The position numbers and the translations under genes are program-made. Shown here one piece after another: positions 35,640 to 46,281 of a stretch of DNA of 64,000 nt. The notes below the pieces were generated by a model that had not been told where the DNA came from, ran no database searches, and saw nothing but the letters and a program-made list of their open reading frames with translations. The DNA comes from Zhengitettix transpicula (lineage: Eukaryota > Arthropoda > Insecta > Orthoptera > Tetrigidae): NCBI GenBank assembly GCA_037074705.1, contig CM073594.1:58648509-58712508 (forward strand). The letters run 5' to 3'. Position 1 is the stretch's first letter. Each line of letters starts with the position of its first letter.

Positions 35640-37315
35640 TATATATTTTTGAATGATTAAAAATTATCTGTAGAGGTCGTGAATTATGTTATTCTTTTTT
35701 AAAGTGTCGTTTCTATTAACATGAATTATTATTCTGATAATGTGGTAGTAAAATATTTTATACGAAAATTATTCGTCCGCAAATCTAATTCCTTTTTATT
35801 TTTTTCCTTTATAAATACTATATTTCACTATTCTATAATTTACTTCATTTAGCTTCTTAACGAGTATTTTTTAGGAGTTTTTCCATTTAAAGAGAAGTGA
35901 AACAAACTAAAAAGAGAAATTTATTTTATTTTATTTCACATTAAAAAATATGGATTACTGATAATGACTCCGATTTTTTTTTATAATCTTAGTGAATACA
36001 AATTTGTTTCCTTTATAATAACTCAGATGCATCTCTAGTCTTTACAGTAGTAATTTTAGTTTTCAGACCATTTAGCGAATGGAACAATTTTATCCCTCAA
36101 CTCCTTTCACATTACACAGGCAAGTATACAATTTCACGTTTGAAATTATTCTATCTCGATTGTTGCTAATAAGCCAAGCACGTAATTTCCAGGAGCTCTG
36201 AAACAATTTCAGTTACACATGCTGTTTCCTATTCAAATGTCCTTCGCCGCAAATGAAGTGCCTTGTTAGACATAGAGGGGTGGAAACGCGCACACGCCTT
36301 CAGCAGCAGAGAAACAAAAGGACGGACTAGAGGAAGGGAAGACTATGTTTACAGACAACACACAAACATCAAACGATAATAGTGTTGCAATTGTTTCACT
36401 CCGAAGGTCAAACGGCGGTATTCGGACAGCAAAGTAGCCACTGGGGAAAAAAAAAGGAATATCAAGAAGCATTACATTCTCGAAAAAAAAAACGTTGTCA
36501 CGAATCCGTAGTGAATCTTTGTGTGAAAAACAACCATAAATTTACACGATGTGAGAATATATAAAAACTGAGAGAGAGTATTCATATCTTGTTTCACCCT
36601 TCTTTTCAATAATTTATCGTGAAGATTCTGCTGTTACATTTTTTTCTTGATTCTGATTGCTATCAAATAAATTTTAAAAAAATTAAAGAATTTTTTTTCT
36701 TGATACGATTGACGGCATTTTTAATATTTTAATGTCATCAAATTACTCGGTAAGTAAATATAATATCAGAGGCGTTAAAAAATCACAGTACGCGGCTAAG
36801 TTCTCGGGTATGTAAGCATTGGATATTTATATTGTTAAGGTGAGTTAAGTAGCAGCAGCTGAAAATATGTACTACGTTCTTAGTATTTATTAATTCAAGT
36901 GTTCATAATTTCGCTTTGTTTTTTTCTTCATTTCGGCTGCACATATAAAAGTAATAATACATATTTTTCATTTCACTGAATATTTTCATTCACGTGGACG
37001 TGGGGCTGTGACGCCACTGCTGCTACTAAACTCGTCTTGTCTGTATATAGTTTTTACCATTTCTAACTAATATTGTCCGTTTTACAAAGGTTAAAAAATT
37101 GTAGTTCAGAACTTTATAATTACGAAAATATAACCAATTAAATATTTGTAATATCACTACTTGAATCACTGCTGCCAACACGTATGCATAATCTCCAAAA
37201 AAAAAATGCCGATATTTTTTCATTATTCTAAATTTTACGCGTATCATATATATGCAAGCAGATTTACGTAGTTTAGTTTTCCATTTGGAGTTAACATTAA
37301 TTATTAAGAAGAAGA
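35640..37315. other. AT-rich intergenic DNA with one GC-richer patch
   Basis: A patch with more CpG lies at about 36180-36560 and carries overlapping frames on both strands (36266-36472 - and 36382-36564 +), neither recognisable. The end holds a (GAA)n run (37306-37320), which belongs to the following retroposon. Confidence 0.45.
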
Positions 37316-37320
37316 AGAAG

Positions 37321-37424
37321 GTGCAGGCAGGCTATGTATAGGATAATCCACATAGTGACAACTCCCCTCTTATAGCATAGGAAAGGGTGTGAAAGGTACA
37401 GGAAGGTAGCCAAGGGTTAACTAG
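37321..37424 (-). mobile_element. Retroposon-like family R1: older 5'-truncated copy
   Basis: It covers GGCTATGTATAGGATAATCC through GCCAAGGGTTAACTAG, the same stretch found at 53773-53900 and 60745-60865. On the minus strand it would end in (TTC)n, the complement of the GAA run at 37306-37320, which looks like a retroposon tail. It abuts a fuller copy, so the locus holds two copies in tandem. Confidence 0.6.
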
Positions 37425-37425
37425 T

Positions 37426-37921
37426 TTTTTTAGGGTTACAGACTTCATGAGAGTCATCCTCATGGTGGCAACTCCTTTTAATAGCATAGGAAGGGATTTA
37501 AAAGGGGGGATGTGGAAGGGTAGAGGAAGGTAGCCAAGGGTTAACTAGGGCCCCCGGGCTATAGTTTAAGGATCCTACCCGGCATTCGCCTAAAAGTGAT
37601 GCAGGGAAAACCCAAGAAAAACCTGCATCAGATATGTCGGGCATTTGGTACTTGTCCCACGCCCTTCCGAGGATTTTCTGTGGGGACGCAGCATTCCCTT
37701 CTCCTTGCCTTGACCAGTTTAGGAGGCAGCTGGCCGACTGTTCCAATGGGAACAGAGAACAACTCTTACCGAGTACCCAAGGTCTGCGAACCCGGAACAT
37801 ACAGCTCTCAAAAGAGGCCGAGGTGTCTCGGCATGTGGGAACCTTAGTTGAAAATACCAGAGAGAGGAGAAAGCATCCTCAAAGGTAGCCTCCTCCAGAG
37901 CTCTCTGGGAAGGTTCACCTG
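37426..37921 (-). mobile_element. Retroposon-like family R1: fuller copy A
   Basis: It aligns along its length with 60745-61250. Shared blocks include GGGCCCCCGGGCTATA, AGGATCCTACCCGGCATTCG, GGGGACGCAGCATTCCCTTC, GGAGGCAGCTGGCCGACTG and GAGGTG-CTCGGC. On the minus strand a poly(A) (TTTTTTTAGGG on plus, 37425-37434) marks its 3' end. I do not recognise the family. It could be a SINE or the 3' UTR of a LINE. No clear pol III B box is seen. Frames of 83-100 aa within it occur on both strands and are not genes. Confidence 0.65.
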
Positions 37922-37924
37922 CGA

Positions 37925-39170
37925 GAGAATTCTTTCAGAGCATTCGTTGACTTTAATCATTTTGAGAATTTGACAGTAGTAGTTATTATTTATAAATTTG
38001 AGTAAGAATAATATTTCTCTCATTAAATCCATAAATCTTTGGAAGGAGTTTAATTAAATTGGTAAAAAGATCAGTAATCTAGTAGAGATGATATAAATAT
38101 CAAAATATCGTATGAATTAATAAATACGACTATAACTAACTGGAACAACTTTTATGGAAAAAATCTTTGGACACATTTGCTCCATCTAATAATTTTTTCC
38201 TCTCGAAGAAGAGCGGGGAATTTTATAAATGAGGTGTCTAATTAATAAATTCTCTAACGATTGTTATTTGACGTTTTAATTTTATTATTTTTATTGAAAT
38301 AAAGAGCAAATAATTTTTCCGCCTCTTACATGTGCTTCTTTTTTGTATTAGTTACATTTCTTATGTTTATTTTACCTAATTGAAATTGAGCGTAAAACCA
38401 CGACAAATAATTTTTATTCACAGTTTCATCGAGAGTTAGTGATTAAAGTACGGATGGTGTTAAATTTCAGGGATGTATAATACACGTATATAAAATTAAT
38501 ATAGTCTATATTACTAATACCTGGCTCTTTTTAAAGTATTCTTATATTATTAGTCTTTAATAGTCACGGTTCTATTGAAATTTAAAAATTGAATAATAGG
38601 TTTCACAATTTCGTTCTTTGAGTTTATCTAAACATCTACAAAACAATGCGTGGATATTACGTTTCCATCTTGATGTTTATACAATATAGTTGCGAGGTTA
38701 TTTAATCACGTTAAAGCATAACGGAAAACTATGTTGCTTCACTAACGCTTGCCTGCGCGCGCGAAACAAATGCAACAGAATGTAATCCCTTTGTGATAAC
38801 TCTACTCTGAGGGTGACTTATAAGTTAATTACGCTTATATATTTTTTTTAACAAAATAACCGCCATAAAAATGTTTCACATTTATCTAACCCTCCTAATT
38901 ATATTCTTACTGCCACTTCAATAACAATTCTTTGAATTAATAACTTTTATTCTTTTACAACAAATAAAGAAGTTCGTCACAAGTCAGAAAAAAGTTAATA
39001 AAGCAACTGACAGAAGCACACTCACATAATCTTTCGTTCAAACGTTGATGTTATCAAATAGCTTTTGAGTATAATTTTAAAGGTGTCCTCTATCTAAACT
39101 GTGTGTTTGGCAGATTTTAAATAAAATAATTTAGAAATGTTTAAAAGTAATTTATGATGCTCTAAATCCA
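37925..39170. other. AT-rich intergenic DNA, nothing recognised
   Basis: Includes a CG-alternating word (TGCGCGCGCG, near 38754) in otherwise A/T-rich sequence. No gene is supported. Confidence 0.5.
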
Positions 39171-39176
39171 TTATAC

Positions 39177-39235
39177 ACCTGAATAGATCCTACATTAAGG
39201 ACGAAACGTTGTGTAGTTGTATTTGTAACATTTTC
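39177..39235 (+). mobile_element. PLE-type 3' tail fragment (P2-like)
   Basis: It reads ACCTGAATA, a hairpin with TCCT/AGGA arms, then ACGAAACGTTGTGTAGTTGT and a T-rich run. This is the same tail as at 54157 and 25453, with intact GAAACGTTGTG. Confidence 0.5.
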
Positions 39236-39239
39236 TTTA

Positions 39240-39515
39240 TTAAATTATTTCCGATTTATTTATTGTATGTTCGATAATTTTGTATATTTTATTATTTTTT
39301 TATTAATGTTATATTTTTATCATAGATTGTAGTAATTATCCAAGTCTGAGTAATAGAAGCTCTAAAGTTGGAATTGAGGAATAATATGAACATATTATTT
39401 ATTAATATAATGTGTGAAAGATGATTAAGTTATTATATGAAGTGAATGTTCTTGTTTGTAGTTATAAAACAAAATAAATAAAAATGATTCAATTTATGCG
39501 TCACTGTTTCAGAAG
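39240..39515. other. AT-rich intergenic DNA, nothing recognised
   Basis: No supported feature. Confidence 0.5.
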
Positions 39516-39519
39516 TTTC

Positions 39520-40165
39520 ATTCTGCATTTCCTACTTTACGCGGGTGCGTAGCATGTGAGGGTGAAAGGAAATCGATTTTAATTGAAGCAAGTCCCCGGA
39601 ACTTTTTTTGTCACTGCGACACGATATCGACATTTGAATCTGGAGGGTGATTTGAATGAAATTCCAGGCTTGTAAGGAGCACGTCTGCAGGGTGGGAGGG
39701 GTTGGACGTGACTGCCACATCGGTCAGCCCCTCTCACTTTCCTGTCTCTATCGGTATCCCGCCAATTAAAGGTCCTCTTCTTGTATTGAACCCCCCCCCC
39801 CACCCCGTGGATTAATCCAGCCCAAATATGAGATCCAATTCCGCCAAAGAATGCCAAACGTTTCGATTCATCGTGGCGACAGAGGGAACGCCGTGTGGCG
39901 ACACGTACAAAAGGAACCCCGACAAAAATGAAACCTCCCTCGCCGCAGCCTATAGAATTTCGAAATAACGATACTCAATCGTCGATATAATCCCCAATAA
40001 TTACTTTTTGTGGTGGACCGCTTGAGAATTTCGAATTAAATTGCCGTGCCAAAGATTTCAATGAAGGGCCTAAGCCGCCCAATTAGTCGGCCGAGCGTGG
40101 CTTAAATTCAACGAGGAATTCTGGGACGTTTCTCTGAAACTGTAGTGAAAGGGAATCTAAGAAAT
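39520..40165. promoter_or_regulatory. Large GC-richer unique island, candidate conserved element
   Basis: About 640 bp of mixed-composition, CpG-bearing DNA inside AT-rich flanks, with a C run at about 39788-39801. Minus-strand frames of 62 and 92 aa overlap and have no recognisable domain. The last part carries homeodomain-type words (CAATTAGTC, AATTAAA) among GC-rich sequence. It is one of the two largest such islands in the window. Confidence 0.3.
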
Positions 40166-40169
40166 AAAG

Positions 40170-40865
40170 GTACCATTGAAAGCAATGGAATGAATAAATA
40201 AATCTCTATCTGTGTCCCCTTATAAGTATTAAACATATGCGTCTGATGAATTTGGACTCAGTTTAATTTACGTTCTTCCTCTGACTAAAACAATTTAAAG
40301 GATCGCTGGTCGCCACAACTTCAGCACTGAGAAATTTAATTATTTATATAGGTTTTTCGGTTCAAAATATTGGCTCATTGAAACTGAAAATTAATTCTAC
40401 ATGAATTGTGAGATGAAAAATATGTAATTTCTAACCGAATAAGAATTCTATTAATATGAATGATTGTACATTTATGAGACATTTAAGAGAGATTAAAATA
40501 GATAAATGTATTTTTTAGTTGTTAATATAGTTCACAGATTCGGGAATAATTTAGATACCATACGCAATAGAAGTGAAACGTGAAAGAAAATTTTAGGATG
40601 AATAAAAACTGAAATGTTTTGTAAAGCGTATTTTGGAGTCTAACATCAATTCTAGAATTATAAATAAAATTTAATAGGCTGTTTATTAAGAATTACAATT
40701 TGATTATTAAACGTTTATTCTTATTTATTTATCTGAATATATGCTGTTATTGAAATATCAAAGTGAAATTATGTGTTTATGATACTTAAAATATTGGAAC
40801 TATTCTATAATTTTATTAAAAAGATACACTGTGACGGAAATTTATAAATAATGTTACTTTAAATT
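40170..40865. other. AT-rich intergenic DNA, nothing recognised
   Basis: No supported feature. Confidence 0.5.
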
Positions 40866-40870
40866 TGCAG

Positions 40871-40941
40871 GCCATGGACGTGGCGGCTTCTGATTGGCCC
40901 ACGGGGTACTAACGTGTATCTGTAACGACACTTCAGATTTG
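40871..40941 (+). other. Candidate 71-nt exon
   Basis: An acceptor (TTTAAATTTGCAG, ending 40870) is followed by 71 nt of GC-rich sequence and then a perfect donor GTAAGTTTCC (40942). The exon starts GCCATGGAC, a strong Kozak context, but that frame stops after 12 codons (MDVAASDWPTGY). All three frames contain a stop, so it would be an untranslated or non-coding exon. The sharp change in composition at both splice sites is the main support. Confidence 0.3.
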
Positions 40942-40949
40942 GTAAGTTT

Positions 40950-41560
40950 CCGTTTCTATTTCCCTACTAACCATCTTAGTCTAACGTGACACTAGATGAT
41001 ATTTATTCAAAAATAATTGATTTCAAATCAAAGAAGAAGAACAGTCGGTAGTTACACTTAAGGTGTACAAGACTCACTAAAATCGGGTTGGACTTAATTC
41101 AGAATGTTTTTCCTAGCTATAATTATACATTACACTCGTGTGCATTACGTTAAATATTTAATAATCAGATTGAAGATAATGGCCTTTATGTCTTAAAAGT
41201 GATGAACCAACATAAATTTTAACATTTGGCACGTTCACGTCCATTATGTAGGACGCTGCAAGTTTCATTTCGGGTCTGATCCCTTGACCTTTAGATTCGG
41301 CACACAACCAGCGGGCAGCCTGGCTGGGGTCCTCAATAATACAATTTCATTTCTGTTGTGGAAAGACAATGCGGAAATGCAAAATGATAACTTTATAAAT
41401 CGCTTTCATTAATTGTGTTCGTGGAAACTCTTTCGACCGGAAGATTTGTATTTGAATCGTAAAATATTTTCAATGGAAATTAATACTTTGTCTAATCAGG
41501 GGAGTCACAAAACGAAACATACTTTGTATGATCAAATATTGAAGACTATCCCGGTGTAAT
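40950..41560. other. Intergenic DNA with a GC-richer patch
   Basis: A non-repetitive GC-richer patch at about 41225-41345 (with CCAGCGGGCAGCCTGGCTGG) resembles the other candidate conserved islands. No frame or transposon end is recognisable. Confidence 0.35.
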
Positions 41561-41573
41561 TGTTGAATAAAAA

Positions 41574-41736
41574 GTTTTCACACAGGTTTAATAGTTTAAA
41601 ACGCGACGTTTCGACGACTAAACGCTCTGTCATCATCTTATTGACTGTCGTCATCTTCTAGAAGTCTAGAAGATGACGACAGAGCTTTTAGTCGTCGAAA
41701 CGTCGCGTTTTAATCTATTAAACCCGTGTGAAAACC
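41574..41736. repeat. Long hairpin: head-to-head inverted pair of PLE-type tails (P3)
   Basis: The outer arms GTTTTCACAC...ATC (41574-41639) and their near-complement ending GTGTGAAAAC (41736) carry GTCGTCGAAACGTCGCG in both directions. At the centre 41647-41680 is an almost perfect 34-nt palindrome (GTCGTCATCTTCTAGA, AG, then its complement). Each arm reads GATGAC/GATGACGAC, stem-loop, GAAACGTCGCGTTTT, the layout of PLE-type tails, though the CT of CTGATGA is lost. A transcript would fold into a long double-stranded hairpin. Confidence 0.65.
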
Positions 41737-41739
41737 GGA

Positions 41740-42150
41740 AACGTTTTATCAATACTTTGTATGGTTTGAAACACGTTATATATTACTTTCTAATTGACAT
41801 GGTATATTTGTAAATATTTTCATTTCAATATCAATTCCATTGGATGTAATCTCAGCTTCAACTAACAAGTACTTTTTCTGAATCTATTTTTATTAATATC
41901 GGAAAAACGTTAAAAATGCCAGAGACATGTTCCATTGCATGATTTGGAAAATAATTAGGTGAATACTGATAGACAGAAGAAATAGATCAAATAATTTACG
42001 TAGAGAGAAATAAGTATTGGACGATGTAAAATGTGGTAACTGAACGTTGAGTGATTTACCCACGTTTAGAGTGGTTAATAACTTTAGAGAGTCCTAAACA
42101 ATTGAAGACATGTCCGAACAAATTAAAAAATTTACGTCTCATAGAAAATA
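41740..42150. other. Intergenic DNA, nothing recognised
   Basis: Separates two inverted tail pairs. No supported feature. Confidence 0.5.
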
Positions 42151-42151
42151 A

Positions 42152-42372
42152 TGAATAAGAAAGATAGCCAATATAGACAAAAAAGGGTAATATAAATACC
42201 ACACAACGTTTCCGGGATCCTTGTCCCTTTCGTCAGCTGCTAAGAAGAGCCTAGAGAAACACAACTGCACTGGTCAGTTTTTGTGTCTTGTCAACGGGAC
42301 AAGGATCCCAGCAACGTTGTGTTGTACATATATTACCCTTTTTTTGTCTGTATTGGCTATCTTTCTTATTCA
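42152..42372. repeat. Head-to-head inverted pair of P1 PLE tails
   Basis: The left arm runs from TGAATAAGAAAGATAG through ACCACACAACGTTTCC to CTTTCGTCAG (minus sense). The right arm runs from GGGACAAGGATCCC through CAACGTTGTGTTGTA to CTATCTTTCTTATTCA (plus sense). Tail sequence corresponds to 6150-6285, and the left arm keeps more of it (CTAGAGAAACACAACTGCAC, CAGTT) than the right. Outer ends are exact inverted repeats for about 16 bp. Confidence 0.7.
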
Positions 42373-42374
42373 AT

Positions 42375-42875
42375 ATAATCCTTTGATTAAAATAAAATAA
42401 TTTACTCGTCATATTTAATTAATATTGCTTAAAATTTTTACAATCGTTGTTTAGAACTGTTTATAGTACCCTTTTAATAAAAATGTTTTTAAATATATAA
42501 AATGTAGCCATATTATGTCTGTAATGATTGTTTCCTGTATTTCACAAGTTTAATTGGACACATTTTTATTTCATGTCTAGATTTTTCCGTCTTGTAATTT
42601 TTTCAATATGTGTCAACACGTAGGACGTCAGAGGAAAGCTTATTTAAATTTAACGAATATAGGAACGAAGTACTTTATAACAGTAGAAATGATTAAAATG
42701 ATCACTTGACGTAATATCAATTATATGAGATTAATTATTGCTATTATATTTATTTCAGTAATTGGGAAATTTGTTTTCTACATCCGTTCAAATATTAATT
42801 TTTTTTCCCTTGTATATGCGAAATTACATCCTGAACTCTGTTTCAAAATTATGCAGTTACACTTTTGATACGACG
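42375..42875. other. AT-rich intergenic DNA, nothing recognised
   Basis: No supported feature. Confidence 0.5.
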
Positions 42876-42879
42876 TTCC

Positions 42880-43335
42880 ACCGATATTTTGGAAACTCGT
42901 GTAGTGAAGCAAGTGGATTTGCCACGTCCGGCTTTCGCTGGATTAGATTTTAGACTTGGTAGCAAGGTGTTATCCTCCCGCTCCCCGCCCTCCGTTCGCC
43001 CTCAAACCACCCTTAACACTGAAACTGCACTTCCCTTGTTTGCGGCGCTCGGTTTAATTGAATTCACAGATCAAGACCCTCGCAGGGGCGGAACGATCAA
43101 AGCGTATTGATATCTGGTGCAACTTAGAGGCTACGTGCAAATTGGCATTCCACCGGACCTAATTTAAATGTTAATCCTTGATAATATATGCGCATTTAGA
43201 CCTTTGTTTGTGTCGTGTTTGTGTTCCGAAGAGCAGATACGAGCTCGCAAACCTTCATAACGTTGCACAGAGACCAATTATGGTAATGGTACAGTTGGCA
43301 CCACTGCTAGCCTTCACGTCCCTGGGAATACTTTG
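42880..43335. promoter_or_regulatory. GC-richer unique island, candidate conserved element
   Basis: It contains CpG-rich unique sequence (for example CCGCTCCCCGCCCTCCGTTC, about 42979-42998) with overlapping frames of 63-98 aa on + and 71 aa on -. None has a recognisable domain. An enhancer or non-coding exon is possible. Confidence 0.25.
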
Positions 43336-43339
43336 TGGG

Positions 43340-44240
43340 GATCCGAAGCCAAATCGTCCGAATTGTTTGTTGTTTGTCTTTTTACAGAAAATGGATTATA
43401 ATGACTGTTTTTCTCTTCCCCTTTTAACCTGCCTATTTTTGAATAAAATTGTCTCAGAGCTAGTTGAGAAGTAATTAGTCGAATCCTTTGTAGGAATCCT
43501 ACATCTCTACAAAAAATTAACACTAACACTTTTTCAAAAAATCTGTTTTAAAATATTGTAACAAAATATTTTGAAGTATTAAGATGTTTTTCAGACAAGC
43601 TTAAGTGTTCATACCTACATGTTCCCGAAGTACATTACGCAAATAATTACCATCCACAACGTACATTTTCGTTTCCATTTTAGATGTATTTCCCTGATTA
43701 TATGTTAATTAATATGGCTTCAACTTCATTTGTTATAATAATTAATGGAATGAAAATTACCATTTACATATATATTTTAAAATACAAACGTTTTTGTTAA
43801 AAAATTAAGACCCCACTGCATAAAACAATTATATTGTAAATTTGTATTTAAATATTTTTTTTATAGTACAAGTAAAAATATATAGTAATTAATGTGTTGT
43901 AATCAAATATCCAGCGAGTATCACTAATAGGTAAAACCCACTTAGTTCCGGATGCATATTAATTATTAACTTGTGAAGTAACCGTGATATTAACTATAAA
44001 CAAAAACATATGCTAGCACGAGGATGTCCTCAGTGATTTAAAGTGTGGAGCTGAGAAATTCACACATCATCACTGAAATAATCCCGCCAGGAGCACAAAT
44101 ATCGTTTACGTCAATGACGGGTTCTAGTAAGATGGGATCTGAAATTTTGATATTTAATTGGTATTAATACTTCGATTATTTAATTAATTTAACCAGAAAT
44201 GCTCAAGATAATTTTAATATGTATAATTGTCAGTTTCATT
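43340..44240. other. AT-rich intergenic DNA, nothing recognised
   Basis: No supported feature. Confidence 0.5.
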
Positions 44241-44245
44241 ATCTA

Positions 44246-45012
44246 TCTCTATATAAAAATGAATGTCTGCCTGTGCGTCTGCGTGTCCCTGAACGAGGGT
44301 GAAATTTTAAAACATGCTGTAACCGCCGATATTATCGTTGATTAAATCCTTGTAGGAGCCTATGTGATGAATACTTTCTATCCAGATGTATTTAGTGTAT
44401 AATTTCAATCCGTTAAAGCAACAGTAAGAGAGGGGATGAAGTGGCGTTATTATAAAAATAACGCGAAACAACCAAAAATTGTGTCAACTCCACGGTTATA
44501 GAAATCACTGAGATTAATTCTGACATTCACTATATCACTTAAGGTGTAGTTCAGTCCATAGGTGTGGGGGTGGAGTGGGGTGAAATAAATGTCCGTATAT
44601 AATATTAAACAAGTGGAGAAACATCTATCAAAGTTTATACACATGTTACTTACGATCCAGGAACAAACACTGAGGGATTAAGACACATCTATCGTGTCTG
44701 TGATGGGAGTGGAGGACGAGTAATTTAGAAACATTCCTAAACGTCCTTTATTAGCGTTGAATAAAATGTTTTCGGGGTCGCTTAATTCGATATTGTCATA
44801 TTAGAATTATTAAGTGTCTACTTTCAACTCCAAAAGACAAGTGAGGGAAGCACCCTTACCGAACGGGTAGTGGTGGAAGGGGGTTACATAAAAAGTAATG
44901 CATAAAAGACCGAGATTAGTGTCGATCCCGGGGTTATAGGAGTCGCTGAGTATAATTCTCGCATTAACCCTGGTGGTAAATAAATACCCGGACAACGCGA
45001 ACACTCAGCTAT
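44246..45012 (+). mobile_element. Non-autonomous Helitron-like element (767 bp)
   Basis: It starts TCTCTATATAAAAATGAATG after an A and ends CCCGGACAACGCGAACACTC then AGCTA before TTTA. Both ends match insect Helitrons (TC start; GC-rich 3' hairpin and a CTAG-like end inserted between A and T), with the last base of CTAG changed. It contains an internal duplication: GTGTC, CTCC, GGTTATAG, TC, CTGAG and TAATTCT recur in order at about 44478-44523 and 44920-44960. The two 64-aa minus frames there are translated duplicates, not genes. Mid-element words (GATCCAGGAACAAAC, CGGGGTCG) are shared with the foldback element at 46282. It has no Rep/helicase coding. Confidence 0.55.
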
Positions 45013-45014
45013 TT

Positions 45015-46278
45015 ACAAATAAAAACATATTTATAAATTAAATGGCTGCGTTTATAGGTTAATAACTATTTTATCAATATTTTTATAACTATGTTTTATT
45101 ATTATGTGAATTATCTTCAATTATATCCGATGATATAATATAAATGATAAAATGTGACACAAAAGTAATTTTTTAATTTGTTAGTTTAAAATAAGTTTCG
45201 TCATTCGTTACTAATTAGTGATAATCCCTACATGAAATTTTATTAACTGGTTTTCAAATTAATTTTCTTTTAATTGAGTGCTACCTGCATTAAAATGTCA
45301 ATAGCAAATTTAATAACACAAATGTATCCGAGATTTTTAAGTACAAGTCTTTTCTTTCATACTTTCTGCCATCTTGACTATAATATTAGCTCTACAGTTT
45401 CGAAAACCGCGGAAAGCCTTGCAAAAGAATTCATTATTTTATAAATTAAACGTTACATAAAAATGGCCTATTCCTAAACGGATGCCTTTCTTCCTTTCAG
45501 TCTGTTTCCTGTTTGCAAGTTATACAGACATAACATTTCTCCGTAACAAAACCGGCGGCTGTACTTCAAACAAATGCATTCCAGTTCCGGAGCTGCGGAT
45601 AATCATATAAGACAAATGAACAGACAATTACTTTTCGTTTTCCTGGGAAGCGATCTGTTTATCTATTCTCGGAATCAGAAAAGCAGTAGCCCAGTAGAAT
45701 AGAACTAACAACAGTCTCTTCTTTTCTGTTCATTTTTGATGGTTAATTTCAGATTCTGATTTTAATTGTCTTTCAAATTAATTCCCGTATCTGACCACTG
45801 GAGGCAAATAATGTTTTATTTGTATGTATATTTCCTCTGGAATAACATTTTCAGACATACTGACTGACTTATTGTGTGACCTCCTTACGCAACATGAGCT
45901 CTTAATTAATCTGCAGAAAGCGGAACCCATCTCTGAAATTAACTCCCCGCGTGCAAAAACACTGGTTTTGCCTCTCTGTCTATGCTGCTGTGAATTTAAT
46001 TGTACCTCGTCATCTAAAAAACATCCTCTCCCGTTTCATATGATGTTCCTGTGAATTAATGTCTCTCGTCAGACTATAATTTCTCTTTAATTAGCAACCG
46101 TAATGTTACACTTCACATTTAAAATACCGAGAGACCCGACACGTTAGTATACCCGCAATTAAAATGGCAGAGTAACACAAATGAAAATTTAAAAAAACTG
46201 TTAGGGGAAGAGGTCTGAATCCAATTTGACGAAAGGAAAACAGGATCAAGGAGTTCGAATATTAACAGGATACTTTTA
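45015..46278. other. Intergenic DNA, no gene recognised
   Basis: A mildly GC-richer stretch lies at about 45400-46060. The 76-aa frame 45824-46054 has no recognisable domain. No transposon end is found before the foldback element. Confidence 0.45.
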
Positions 46279-46281
46279 TTA

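Noticed and set aside
37498..37888. Frames of 83-100 aa on both strands, similar to frames at 60714-61176
   Set aside because: The similarity is explained by the shared R1 repeat. Frames exist on both strands and are not preserved with equal boundaries.
44450..45004. Two similar 64-aa minus-strand frames as a small protein family
   Set aside because: They translate an internal duplication of a Helitron-like element and share no start or length logic.
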